Assembly: GCA_047616325.1 (NCBI GenBank) | Contig: JBLHGN010000029.1 | Coordinates: forward strand, 1 to 21,227 | Length of the DNA: 21,227 nt | Source of the DNA: JBLHGN01 sp047616325 | Lineage (GTDB): Bacteria; Pseudomonadota; Gammaproteobacteria; Pseudomonadales; Cellvibrionaceae | Direction of reading: 5' to 3' | In this document: piece after piece, positions 12,844 through 21,227 of the stretch | Layout: each line of letters opens with the position of its first letter | Numbering within the stretch: the stretch's first letter is position 1 | Notes under the pieces: generated by a model | What the model was told of the DNA's origin: nothing | What the model saw: the letters and a program-made list of their open reading frames with translations, nothing else | The model's database searches: none | Made by a program: the position numbers and the translations under genes

Positions 12844-14067
12844 TTAGCCACCAAAATCATCCAGCATTATGTTTTCATCTTCAACACCAAGATCTTTTAA
12901 CATTTTGATTACTGCGGCATTCATCATGGGAGGCCCACACATATAATATTCACAGTCTTCCGGCGCGGGATGATCCTTTAAATAGCTTTCGTATAGGACA
13001 TTATGAATAAATCCTTTTAAGCCGTCCCAATTATCTTCAGCCTGGGGATCCGACAGGGCGATATGCCAGTCGAAATTTTTATTTTCCTCGGCCAATTCAT
13101 CATAGTCTTCTTTGTAAAACAACTCTCGCAGAGAGCGAGCGCCGTACCAAAAAGAAATTTTACGATCGGATTTTAGGCGACGCAAATTGTCAAAAATGTG
13201 TGAACGCATGGGCGCCATACCTGCACCACCACCGATATACACCATTTCAGCATTGGTATCTTTAGCAAAAAACTCACCAAAAGGACCAAATACGTTTATT
13301 GTATCGCCAGGTTTAAGGCTAAACACATAAGACGACATTTTGCCGGGAGGAATCCCCTGCGAACGAGGTGGTGGCGTTGCAATACGAATATTAAATTTAA
13401 GCAAACCACGCTCTTCAGGGTAATTTGCCATAGAGTATGCGCGAATGACGGGCTCGGTCACTTTCGACTCTAATTTAAAGAAGCCAAAATGCTCCCAATC
13501 ACCGCGATATTCCTCATCAATATCAAAATCGGAAAATTTTACGTGGTGAGAAGGCACTTCAAGTTGAACATAACCACCAGCACGGAAATCTACATTTTCT
13601 CCTTCTGGTAGTTTTAAGGTAAGCTCTTTAATGAAAGTTGCCACGTTGGGGTTTGACTCAACAGTGCACTCCCACTGTTTAACACCAAACACTTCCTCTG
13701 GCACCTGCACCTTCATGTTTTGTTTAACCGGAACTTGACAGCTTAATCGCCAACCTTCTTTACTTTCTCTTTTTGTAAAAGCAGACTCTTCAGTTGGCAG
13801 CATCGAACCGCCACCGGATTCAACGATACACCGACACTGGGCACAGGTACCACCACCACCGCAGGCCGAAGGTAAAAACAAATCAGCTGACGCTAAAGTT
13901 TGCAATAATTTACCACCAGCAGGGATAGATATTGTTTTTTCGCCATTTATTTCAATTGTAACTTCGCCGCTATTAACTAACTTTGCTCGCGAACTAAGAA
14001 TCACTGCCACCAACGCAAGAACGATGACCGTGAACATGGCGACACCTAAAATAATTTCTAAGTTCAT
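12844..14067 (-). CDS. nqrF: Na+-NQR subunit F
   Basis: NADH-oxidising subunit and electron entry point of the sodium pump. One N-terminal membrane helix (about 4-25) anchors it. A 2Fe-2S ferredoxin domain follows with Cys69, Cys75, Cys78 and Cys110 as ligands (ACGGGGTCAQCRC). The ferredoxin reductase part has RAYSMANYP for FAD, GGGAGMAPMRSH for NADH and YYMCGPPMMN near the C-terminus, with the terminal FGG that stacks at the flavin. The length (407 aa) is normal. It starts 22 bp after nqrE, with GAGG upstream. Confidence 0.97.
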   Translation of the reverse strand: MNLEIILGVAMFTVIVLALVAVILSSRAKLVNSGEVTIEINGEKTISIPAGGKLLQTLASADLFLPSACGGGGTCAQCRCIVESGGGSMLPTEESAFTKRESKEGWRLSCQVPVKQNMKVQVPEEVFGVKQWECTVESNPNVATFIKELTLKLPEGENVDFRAGGYVQLEVPSHHVKFSDFDIDEEYRGDWEHFGFFKLESKVTEPVIRAYSMANYPEERGLLKFNIRIATPPPRSQGIPPGKMSSYVFSLKPGDTINVFGPFGEFFAKDTNAEMVYIGGGAGMAPMRSHIFDNLRRLKSDRKISFWYGARSLRELFYKEDYDELAEENKNFDWHIALSDPQAEDNWDGLKGFIHNVLYESYLKDHPAPEDCEYYMCGPPMMNAAVIKMLKDLGVEDENIMLDDFGG

Positions 14068-14089
14068 GCTCTAAAATTTCCTCGTTGGA

Positions 14090-14698
14090 TTAAAGTTTGA
14101 TTCCGCCAAAGGCCATAAAGCCCAAAGACATCAAACCGACGGTGATAAAAGTAATACCTAGGCCTTGCAGGCCTTTAGGTACATCGCTGTATTTCATTTT
14201 TTCGCGTATACCAGCTAGAGCAACAATGGCGAGCGCCCAACCGACACCAGAGCCTGCGCCAAAGACAACACTTTCACCAAAACTATAATCTCGCTCAACC
14301 ATTAACAAAGCACCACCCAAAATGGCGCAGTTCACTGTAATCAACGGTAAAAACACACCGAGGGCGTTATAAAGAGCAGGGACATAACGATCCAGCACCA
14401 TTTCCATAATTTGTACAATCGCGGCAATTACACCTATATAACAGATTAAACCCAAAAAGCTCAAATCAACATTGGGTAAACCCGCCCAGGCAAGTGCCCC
14501 TTCGGCAAGTAAATAATTGTAAATAAGGTTATTAACAGGAACAGTAATAGAAAGCACAACAATGACAGCAATACCCAAACCGACTGCGGCATCCACTTTT
14601 TTAGATATGGCCAGGAAGGTACACATACCTAAAAAGTACGACAGGGCCATATTTTTTAAGAAAACTGACTCAACGAAAATACTTAGCATAATTTCCAT
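14090..14698 (-). CDS. nqrE: Na+-NQR subunit E
   Basis: Integral membrane subunit of the sodium pump with six hydrophobic segments. It pairs with NqrD in inverted topology. Cys26 (GMCTFLA) and Cys124 (NCAILGG) are the conserved cysteines that, with two from NqrD, bind the intramembrane iron-sulfur centre. The 202 aa length is normal. Its ATG shares one base with the nqrD stop (TAATG, 14700-14696), so translation is coupled. Confidence 0.96.
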   Translation of the reverse strand: MEIMLSIFVESVFLKNMALSYFLGMCTFLAISKKVDAAVGLGIAVIVVLSITVPVNNLIYNYLLAEGALAWAGLPNVDLSFLGLICYIGVIAAIVQIMEMVLDRYVPALYNALGVFLPLITVNCAILGGALLMVERDYSFGESVVFGAGSGVGWALAIVALAGIREKMKYSDVPKGLQGLGITFITVGLMSLGFMAFGGIKL

Positions 14699-15360
14699 TA
14701 CATTGCCTCCTTAACGGGAGAGGTATTGGGCGCAATTTTGAACTCTGAAATCTCTACTTGATCTTTTTTAAATGAGCGAATGGCCCAAATTATCATCGCA
14801 ATTAAGAAAAACGCGCTAGGCGGGGCAAGCAATAGTCCATTGGACACATACCAACCACCGTCAGTGGTAAGTTTGAAAATTTCGATTCCGAACAACTTTC
14901 CAAAACCAAACAGTTCACGGAACACCGCCAGAGTAACCAGCAACGCGCTATATCCCAAGCCATTGCCAATACCATCAATAAAACTGGCCACAGGAGGATT
15001 CTTCATGGCGAAAGCCTCAGCACGCCCCATCACAATACAGTTGGTGATAATTAAACCAACGAAAACTGAGAGTTGTTTACTAATATCGTAAGCCACAGCT
15101 TTCAATACTTCGTCAACTACGATTACCAGCGAAGCAATTATTGTCATTTGCACAATAATGCGAATACTTGTGGGAATTTGCTTTCTAATTAAGGCCACAA
15201 AAAAGTTGGAAAATGCCGTCACCAAAGTAAGCGCAATGCACATTACCAAGGTCACCTTTAAGCTGGAAGTTACCGCCAAGGCGGAACATATCCCCAGAAT
15301 CTGCAAGGCAATAGGGTTATTATCCAGAATGGGTTTAAATAACAGTGCTTTAATTTTCAT
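14698..15360 (-). CDS. nqrD: Na+-NQR subunit D
   Basis: Integral membrane subunit homologous to NqrE. Cys25 (ILGICSALA) and Cys108 (ITNCIVMGRAEAFA) are the partner ligands of the NqrD/E iron-sulfur centre. The 220 aa, six-helix pattern is normal. It starts 3 bp after nqrC and overlaps nqrE by one base. Confidence 0.96.
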   Translation of the reverse strand: MKIKALLFKPILDNNPIALQILGICSALAVTSSLKVTLVMCIALTLVTAFSNFFVALIRKQIPTSIRIIVQMTIIASLVIVVDEVLKAVAYDISKQLSVFVGLIITNCIVMGRAEAFAMKNPPVASFIDGIGNGLGYSALLVTLAVFRELFGFGKLFGIEIFKLTTDGGWYVSNGLLLAPPSAFFLIAMIIWAIRSFKKDQVEISEFKIAPNTSPVKEAM

Positions 15361-15363
15361 CTC

Positions 15364-16134
15364 TTACGCCGCCCCTTTTTTTAGGTTCGCTAAGAAAGGA
15401 GCGAAACCATTTTCACCCAACCAAAATTTAATCATATTGTCCACGCCGTCACTGGTCAGTGTAGCTCCGGAGAGACCATCGACCTTATATTGTGCGCCTG
15501 GAGTGGTATCGGAAACCGTGCCCTTAATAACGGACAGGGCTACCTCGCCATCGCTGTATACTTTCTTGCCACCCCACAGTGCTTTCCATTTCGGGTTATC
15601 CACTTCACCACCCAGTCCAGGGGTTTCTTTTTGATCGTAGTAGCCAAGCCCCACCACAGTATTTAAATCCGACTGCAGCGCAACAAATCCCTTTAATGTT
15701 GACCAAAGGCCGTAGCCCCGAATAGGCAGTATGATTTTATCGAGACCTTGATCGTTACTAATAATGTAGACCTTGGAGTAGTCTTCCAAACGCGACAAAC
15801 CCGCAATATCTTTTTCATCGTCAAGTGCTTTCGAGAGCTTAGGATCTTTCGCGGCTTTTGCTTGATCATATTTATCACTGTCGACCGCATCGGTGAATTT
15901 CCCGGAGCTCAGATCAACAACTTTAATTTCAACTCTCTTGAACTGCTCTTTTACCGACATTGAAGCATCGTAAAGATCAGCCGCCATAAGCACATTCTTT
16001 TGGAAGTCCCTTTCTTTATTGGCTTTTTGAGCGGGGCGCAAAACTACCGCCGCCGTTGAAACTATTACCGAACACACTACGCAGAGTACCAGGGCAACAA
16101 TAATCGTTTTTTGTGTGGTTTCTTTATTAGACAC
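15364..16134 (-). CDS. nqrC: Na+-NQR subunit C
   Basis: Subunit with one N-terminal membrane helix (about 11-33) and a periplasmic domain carrying covalent FMN. The attachment motif SGATLTS lies at 222-228, so Thr225 is the expected FMN site, in line with Vibrio cholerae NqrC. The chosen start is a GTG at 16134 (protein begins MSNKETTQKT), with GGAGG 7 nt upstream; it overlaps the nqrB stop by 8 bp. Starting at the ATG of 16179 would add 15 residues inside nqrB and no family member I recall has them. Confidence 0.95.
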   Translation of the reverse strand: MSNKETTQKTIIVALVLCVVCSVIVSTAAVVLRPAQKANKERDFQKNVLMAADLYDASMSVKEQFKRVEIKVVDLSSGKFTDAVDSDKYDQAKAAKDPKLSKALDDEKDIAGLSRLEDYSKVYIISNDQGLDKIILPIRGYGLWSTLKGFVALQSDLNTVVGLGYYDQKETPGLGGEVDNPKWKALWGGKKVYSDGEVALSVIKGTVSDTTPGAQYKVDGLSGATLTSDGVDNMIKFWLGENGFAPFLANLKKGAA

Positions 16135-17332
16135 GCGCCAACCTCCGCTTAACATTCGACTGCACAACGTAATGGTCAATTAAGGGAGCAAAAATATTGC
16201 CGAACAATATCGCCAACATTATGCCCTCAGGAAACGCGGGATTTACTACGCGAATCGTAACCACCATAAAACCGATTAAACCACCGTATATCCATCTACC
16301 CACATGGGTCATGGAAGCAGATACCGGGTCGGTAGCCATAAAAAAGGCACCAAAGGCAAGACCGCCCAAAACAAAATGCCAATAAAACGGTATAGCAAAC
16401 ATAGGGTTTGACGAGGCATCACCAACAGCGCTATACAACAAGGATGTAATTGCTGTTCCGATGAAGACCCCCAACACAATGCGCCCCGAAGCGACTCCCA
16501 TGAAAATCATCACTAAGCCACCAATTGTAATGGCTAGCGTTGATGTTTCACCGATAGAACCCTGAATATTGCCCAAGAAAGCGTCCATCCACGTCATCTG
16601 TTGACTTAATGCTTCCATGCCCTGCTGGGCAGCAACCGAAAGGGCAGTGGCGCCGGTATAGCCATCTACCGCAGTCCACACTGCATCACCAGACATGCTG
16701 GCCGGGTAGGCAAAATAGAGAAACGCCCTACCTGTTAACGCTGGATTAAGGAAGTTTTTGCCAGTACCACCAAACACTTCTTTGCCAATAACCACGCCAA
16801 AACTGATACCCAGCGCCGCTTGCCACAAAGGTAAGTTCGGCGGACAAGTTAACGCGAATAAAATTGATGTCACGAAGAAACCTTCGTTGATTTCGTGCCC
16901 ACGCTTCATGGCAAACAGCACTTCCCAAAAAGCGCCAACCATAAACACGGTTGCGTAAATAGGTACAAAAAACACGGCACCATATATGAAGTTATCCCAA
17001 ATACTATTGGCGTCGTGGCCAGCTAACAATCCGATTATTGCGCCATGCCAGCCTTCTATTGAGGTTGCCCCCATTTCAGCGAGTATGGTGTTGGACTGCC
17101 AGCCAAGGTTGTACATGCCGTAGAACATTGCGGGGAAAACACAGGCCCACACGGTGATCATTACGCGCTTTAGATCGATGCCATCACGCACATGAGCTGT
17201 TGTTTTGGTTACATTATTGGGTTGGAAAAGTAGGGTGTCAGCAGCTTCAAAAAGTGCGTACCAGTTTTCGTAGCGGCCACCTTTATGAAAATGCGGCTCC
17301 ATTTTGTCTAACATAGTGCGAAGTGATTTCAT
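16127..17332 (-). CDS. nqrB: Na+-NQR subunit B
   Basis: Largest membrane subunit, carrying covalent FMN, riboflavin and the quinone/sodium path. The FMN motif is TGAT at 226-229 within DGYTGATALS (Thr229 expected); most homologues have SGAT, so the first position is a conservative change. FLNPALTGRAFLYFAYPASMS precedes it as in the family. About ten hydrophobic segments are visible, and the 401 aa length is normal. It starts 2 bp after nqrA with GGAGG upstream and overlaps nqrC. Confidence 0.96.
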   Translation of the reverse strand: MKSLRTMLDKMEPHFHKGGRYENWYALFEAADTLLFQPNNVTKTTAHVRDGIDLKRVMITVWACVFPAMFYGMYNLGWQSNTILAEMGATSIEGWHGAIIGLLAGHDANSIWDNFIYGAVFFVPIYATVFMVGAFWEVLFAMKRGHEINEGFFVTSILFALTCPPNLPLWQAALGISFGVVIGKEVFGGTGKNFLNPALTGRAFLYFAYPASMSGDAVWTAVDGYTGATALSVAAQQGMEALSQQMTWMDAFLGNIQGSIGETSTLAITIGGLVMIFMGVASGRIVLGVFIGTAITSLLYSAVGDASSNPMFAIPFYWHFVLGGLAFGAFFMATDPVSASMTHVGRWIYGGLIGFMVVTIRVVNPAFPEGIMLAILFGNIFAPLIDHYVVQSNVKRRLARV

Positions 17333-17334
17333 GC

Positions 17335-18678
17335 TTAACCCTCCTTCTCAATACGCGTCAAATTATCGCGGAGAATTGGTCCAAATTCATATTTACCAGG
17401 GCAAACAAAGGTACACAAAGCAAGATCTTCCTCATCCAACTCCAAACAACCTAACTTTTGCGCCGATTCAGTATCGCCGACTATTAATGAGCGCAATAAC
17501 TGGGTAGGCAGCATATCCATTGGCATTACTTTCTCGTAAACACCGATCGGTACCATCGCACGCTCACTGCCGTTAGTGGAGCTTGTAAATTCGAATTTTT
17601 TACCACTAAACAACTTCGAGATATAAATGGGCAATGCAGAAAAACGATTTACACCGGGGACCACAAAATGAATAAATGGACGCTCGCGACCCTCTTTTAA
17701 AACACTCACCTGAACGTGGAAACGACCCAGGTATGCCATAGCGCCGAACGATGTGCGGCCGCCAAAAAGCGAACCAGAGACTACCCTATTGTCACCAGGC
17801 TTCATCTGCCCAGCGGCTAGCTCGTCTAAATTTGCGCCAACCTGGGTTTTTATCAAACGCGGATCTTCGACTTGTGGTCCTGCAAGTGAAACCACACGAC
17901 TAGGATTAACTTTACCTGTAGTAAAGAGTTCTCCAATTGCGACAACATCTTGATAACCCACGGTCCAGGCAATTTTATGTGCGCTTACAGGAGATAAAAA
18001 GTGGATATGGGTTCCAACGTTACCAGCGGGGTGACTGCCGGAAAAAGCCTCGCACACAACTTTTTCGTTAACAGCACTGGGGATACTGGCGCCTTTCGCG
18101 TGGCCCACATATACCTTTCCTTCGGTAAGCGTGCTAAGCACAGCTAAACCGTTTTTGAAGGCATCTTCACTTCCAGCCAACACGACTTGCGGATCGGCTG
18201 CAAGAGGATTGGTATCCATGGCCGAGACAAATATTGAAACGGGAACACTATCGATTGCGGGGACTTTGCTGAATGGACGCGTGCGAATGGCAGTCCAGAG
18301 TCCCGAATTCAGCAAATTATCGACGGCTTCTTGACGGGGTAAAGCCGCCAGGCTTGACGGGTCAAAGTGTGCGAACTGCAGGGCATCGTCGCCCGCCACA
18401 TCAACAACAACTGACTGCAACACCCGCTGACCGCCACGATTGATTGCCGAAACAATACCCGAAGCCGGCGAGGTATACCGCACGCCCTCCTGTTTTTTGT
18501 CTGTGAAAAGTAATTGCCCCACACTCACTTTGTCGCCCACTTTGACGGCCATGGTTGGTTTCATTCCGTGATAGTCGAAGCCAACGAGAGCTGCGGTGCG
18601 AACGGCGGGGCCATCTTCTATTGATTGACGGGGTGCACCTGCAATAGGTAAATCCAACCCGCGACGGATCTTTATCAT
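17335..18678 (-). CDS. nqrA: Na+-NQR subunit A
   Basis: Peripheral cytoplasmic subunit of the sodium pump, without a membrane segment; it has been linked to the quinone end of the complex. The N-terminus (MIKIRRGLDLPIAGAP) and a biotinyl-lipoyl-like region with VKVGDKVSVGQLLF and YTSPASGIV are typical, as is the length of 447 aa. It heads the operon nqrA-B-C-D-E-F-apbE-nqrM, all on the minus strand with gaps from -8 to about 70 bp. AGG lies about 9 nt before the ATG. Its promoter should lie in 18679-18850, where TATAAA (minus strand) is a possible -10 box without a clear -35. Confidence 0.96.
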   Translation of the reverse strand: MIKIRRGLDLPIAGAPRQSIEDGPAVRTAALVGFDYHGMKPTMAVKVGDKVSVGQLLFTDKKQEGVRYTSPASGIVSAINRGGQRVLQSVVVDVAGDDALQFAHFDPSSLAALPRQEAVDNLLNSGLWTAIRTRPFSKVPAIDSVPVSIFVSAMDTNPLAADPQVVLAGSEDAFKNGLAVLSTLTEGKVYVGHAKGASIPSAVNEKVVCEAFSGSHPAGNVGTHIHFLSPVSAHKIAWTVGYQDVVAIGELFTTGKVNPSRVVSLAGPQVEDPRLIKTQVGANLDELAAGQMKPGDNRVVSGSLFGGRTSFGAMAYLGRFHVQVSVLKEGRERPFIHFVVPGVNRFSALPIYISKLFSGKKFEFTSSTNGSERAMVPIGVYEKVMPMDMLPTQLLRSLIVGDTESAQKLGCLELDEEDLALCTFVCPGKYEFGPILRDNLTRIEKEG

Positions 18679-19416
18679 ACGTCTTAGCCTAGTTTGAGTT
18701 TATAAAATCTAAATCGTCGCACGCATCATACGTTCAACGGTGCAGTTGGTGGCTGTAACTGGTCTTTTACGGTTAAGGCTATTTACGCTCCACACATGAA
18801 TATTGTTATCTACTTCGTTTGCTTTTCATAAGCTACGAGCTATCTATGAACACTTCAGTTAAACGTTTTCTTATCTGAGTTGTCTGTCTATGTGCCCGTT
18901 ATGTGTTAGCCACGCGCTATTAAACCATGTCATCTTTTTGAACGTGCTCTGCCGTTCATAAAACACCACATCAGATTGCCCTCTTAACATCATTTGTTAG
19001 CGCCATATACTTCTAGACGAAAATTAACGTCGATAATTGTAATGACATTCCAGACTGTTTTTGCCTCTATCAAATATTTAGAAAGGTAGCGGATCATCGC
19101 AATTTGGCAAATTTTGCTCTATCGCTCAAGGTGCAAAGCACGGCAGGGGCAGCGGACTGTATTAAATTTAGACTAACACCACGAAGTACACTGCAAATAC
19201 ACAATAAAATCAGGGCCATTATACGTAGCATCACGTCAATTATCTAGAGTGGCGCCAGAATAAGATTTGTTTTTTGTCCCATTCGGAAAACCGCTTAAAT
19301 TTTGTACGGCAGCAGCAGAAAACTGTAACTTTTACGTACCGAATGCGATGCACCACTGTCTAAGCATTACAAAGGTGGCTAAACTAGCGGGCCTTTTTTC
19401 TAGTTATTACACGTTT
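18679..19416. other. 738-bp intergenic region between divergent nqrA and mfd
   Basis: No convincing gene is visible. Noted elements: an inverted repeat TGAACG/CGTTCA with an 8-nt spacer (18939-18958); a 13-bp dyad AATTTG-G-CAAATT (19101-19113); TTGTCC followed 16 bp later by TAAATT (around 19275-19302), a poor promoter candidate for mfd; and a terminator-like element at 19371-19399. The region is long for two housekeeping promoters and could hold a small RNA, but nothing seen proves one. Confidence 0.5.
19371..19399 (+). terminator. Terminator-like hairpin in the mfd leader
   Basis: AAAGG plus GCT on one side and AGC plus CCTTTTTT on the other can fold into a stem with an internal loop and a T-tract, ending 17 bp before the mfd ATG. 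The stem is interrupted, so attenuation of mfd or the end of an upstream small transcript are both only possibilities. If translation began at the in-frame ATG at 19348, this would be coding instead. Confidence 0.3.
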
Positions 19417-21227
19417 ATGACTCACAGCCCGCTCTCGCCGCCCGCCAAAGGGAAAATTGGTGACAAAACGACCTGGGGCAACCTGCAAGGTAGCAGCTCT
19501 GCTTGCGCTCTAGCCTACAGTGCCCTTAATAATTTGGATTCTACCCTAGTAGTTACCCCCAATATGGGGGTGGCCGAACGGCTACAGCACGACGTTATAC
19601 AATATATGGGTGGCACCACCAACACACTGCCTGTGTTTATTTTTCCCGACTGGGAAACACTTCCCTACGATACATTTTCACCACACCAGGATATTATTTC
19701 CAATCGCATGCGCTGCCTCTACCAGCTTGCCAAAGGCACGCGCACACTGGTTATCGTTTCGGCACAAACGCTTGCACAGAGACTCGTACCTCAGTCGTAC
19801 GTTCTGTCTAAAAGCCTGGTGCTTAATAAAGGCGAAAATCTGCAAAGGGAGTTCTTCCGGCAAAAACTTATCTTTGCAGGCTACAATCTCGTTGAGACGG
19901 TGTATCAACATGGTGAATTTGCCCTTCGAGGCGCTCTGATTGACGTTTATCCAATGGGCAGTGATTCAGCCTATCGTATCGAGCTATTTGACGATGAAAT
20001 TGAGTCTCTACGAGAATTCGACCCAGAAACCCAGCGCACAGTGACGCAGGTTGAGAGGATCGAACTACTACCCGGCAAAGAGTGCCCAATTGATCAGGAA
20101 GCAATTTCTCTATTTCGCAACAATTGGCATACGCGCTTCGATGTCAACCATAGGGCTTGCCCTGTTTACCAGGATTTAGTGTCCGGCCTATCGCCTGCTG
20201 GTGTCGAATATTTTCTACCCTTATTCTTTGAATCCACTTCCACGCTGTTTGACTACCTTCCTCCCGCCAGTCAAGTATTTATGCTGGAGGGTGTTGAGCC
20301 AGCCTACGAAGAATTTTGGCGAGAAGCGAGCAACCGCTACGAAAGCCGTTGCGGCGACATTGAGCGACCTATCATGCCGCCGAGCGAGATTTTCCTACCG
20401 ATAAACGAGGCATTCTCAGCCCTAAAAACCTTTCCGCGCGTTTCGCTGCAAGTAAACGCAGCCCCAGAAAAGGCCGGGCATTATAATTTCGATGTGTCTC
20501 CACCACCTCTGGTGCTGATGGACAGTCGCGCAACCAACCCCCTTCTCCACTTAGAACAGCTAATATGTAGCACAGAAAAGCGAATTCTCTTTTGTGCTGA
20601 GTCCAGTGGACGTAGGGAAATTTTAAAAGAACATTTACACAAAATAGGCGTTGCGCCAGACGACTGCGCCAACGTTACTGCCTTCGTCAACTCCGACTGC
20701 AGTATCGCGATTACAGTTGCCGCCTTGGAACAAGGTATCAGCTGCAATTCACCCAAATTGTTGATTATCTCAGAGCCACAGATATTCGGTACTTTAGTGC
20801 GTCAAGCACGCCGCCGTAAAACCAGTGGCGACGATAACGATAAGATTTTTAAAAACCTTACAGAGCTGAACATCGGCGCACCGGTGGTGCATATCGACCA
20901 CGGCGTCGGCCGTTATAAGGGCCTGCAGACTATTGAGCACGACGGCCACGCCGAAGAGTTTCTCGTGCTCGACTATGCCAACAGCGCAAAACTATATGTT
21001 CCCGTTGCAAACTTACATCTAATAAGCCGCTATTCCGGCTTAGAGGAAAGCCACGCGCCCCTGCATTCACTCGGCAGCGAAAAGTGGCAAAAGGCCAAGC
21101 GCAAAGCCGCTGAACAGGTGCGCGACGTAGCGGCGGAACTCTTGCTTATCTACGCAAAGCGACAGGCGAAAGAAGGATTTTCCTACAGGCACCCAAAAGA
21201 AGATTACGACATTTTTTGCGCCGGCTT
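19417..21227 (+). CDS. mfd: Transcription-repair coupling factor Mfd (N-terminal part, cut by window end)
   Basis: Mfd removes RNA polymerase stalled at lesions and recruits UvrA. The frame stays open for 603 codons to the window end. Matches to E. coli Mfd run from the N-terminus: DWETLPYDTFSPHQDIIS (about 77-94), the UvrB-homology region, GEFALRGALIDVYPMGSD, then the RNA polymerase-interacting domain from about residue 487 (VVHIDHGVGRYKGL) and WQKAKRKAAEQVRDVAAELL. The helicase motor and C-terminal domain lie beyond the edge (E. coli Mfd is 1148 aa). The ATG at 19417 fits the family N-terminus but has no clear ribosome binding site; an in-frame GTG (19375) and ATG (19348) are alternatives. 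Confidence 0.95.
   Translation, partial: MTHSPLSPPAKGKIGDKTTWGNLQGSSSACALAYSALNNLDSTLVVTPNMGVAERLQHDVIQYMGGTTNTLPVFIFPDWETLPYDTFSPHQDIISNRMRCLYQLAKGTRTLVIVSAQTLAQRLVPQSYVLSKSLVLNKGENLQREFFRQKLIFAGYNLVETVYQHGEFALRGALIDVYPMGSDSAYRIELFDDEIESLREFDPETQRTVTQVERIELLPGKECPIDQEAISLFRNNWHTRFDVNHRACPVYQDLVSGLSPAGVEYFLPLFFESTSTLFDYLPPASQVFMLEGVEPAYEEFWREASNRYESRCGDIERPIMPPSEIFLPINEAFSALKTFPRVSLQVNAAPEKAGHYNFDVSPPPLVLMDSRATNPLLHLEQLICSTEKRILFCAESSGRREILKEHLHKIGVAPDDCANVTAFVNSDCSIAITVAALEQGISCNSPKLLIISEPQIFGTLVRQARRRKTSGDDNDKIFKNLTELNIGAPVVHIDHGVGRYKGLQTIEHDGHAEEFLVLDYANSAKLYVPVANLHLISRYSGLEESHAPLHSLGSEKWQKAKRKAAEQVRDVAAELLLIYAKRQAKEGFSYRHPKEDYDIFCAG

Noticed and set aside
16135..16179. Upstream ATG start for nqrC
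   Set aside because: The 15 extra residues lie within nqrB and do not fit the family; the GTG at 16134 has a well-spaced GGAGG.
19610..19939. 109-aa plus-strand ORF within the mfd region
   Set aside because: It is in another frame of mfd, whose own frame matches the family throughout.

Overview
The window looks like a chromosomal segment of a marine-type gammaproteobacterium, most likely near Cellvibrionales or Pseudomonadales. The evidence is a gacA-uvrC-pgsA-tRNA block, a complete Na+-translocating NADH:quinone reductase operon (nqrABCDEF with apbE and nqrM) beside sthA and mfd, and close protein matches to those gammaproteobacterial families. The genus is inferred from gene content and family memory only.

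Layout. (1) Positions 1-3990 are accessory in character: the 3' part of an unrecognised gene cut by the window edge; a 425-bp non-coding stretch ending in a promoter with a dyad operator; a two-gene operon of an unknown 227-aa protein and a 367-aa XRE-HTH/ImmA-IrrE zinc-peptidase fusion; and, convergent to it, an operon of a MerR-like DNA-binding protein and a small unknown protein. This block begins exactly at the 3' end of tRNA-Leu, the usual side for an integrated genomic island. (2) Positions 3995-7746 (minus strand) are core: gacA, uvrC and pgsA, then tRNA-Cys(GCA) and tRNA-Leu(TAA). This matches the E. coli order uvrY-uvrC-pgsA-glyW-cysT-leuZ, except that no tRNA-Gly is seen. The slot holds about 3.3 copies of a ~71-bp repeat carrying pieces of the tRNA-Cys 5' half. 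(3) Positions 8070-9670 (plus strand) hold rluE (23S rRNA pseudouridine synthase), nudJ (Nudix hydrolase) and a small stand-alone CBM48/isoamylase-N-like protein. (4) Positions 9861-18678 (minus strand) are a redox block: nqrA-B-C-D-E-F, apbE and nqrM form a tight operon, followed by sthA, which probably has its own promoter. ApbE attaches FMN to NqrB and NqrC, NqrM matures the NqrD/E iron centre, and SthA balances NADPH with the NADH that Nqr consumes. (5) From 19417 mfd runs off the right edge, preceded by a 738-bp divergent intergenic region.

The best candidates for something not yet described are the XRE-ImmA plus 227-aa module with its overlapping operator, the island-like arrangement at tRNA-Leu, and the degenerate tRNA-Cys half repeats in place of tRNA-Gly. 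No CRISPR array, transposase or integrase was seen.
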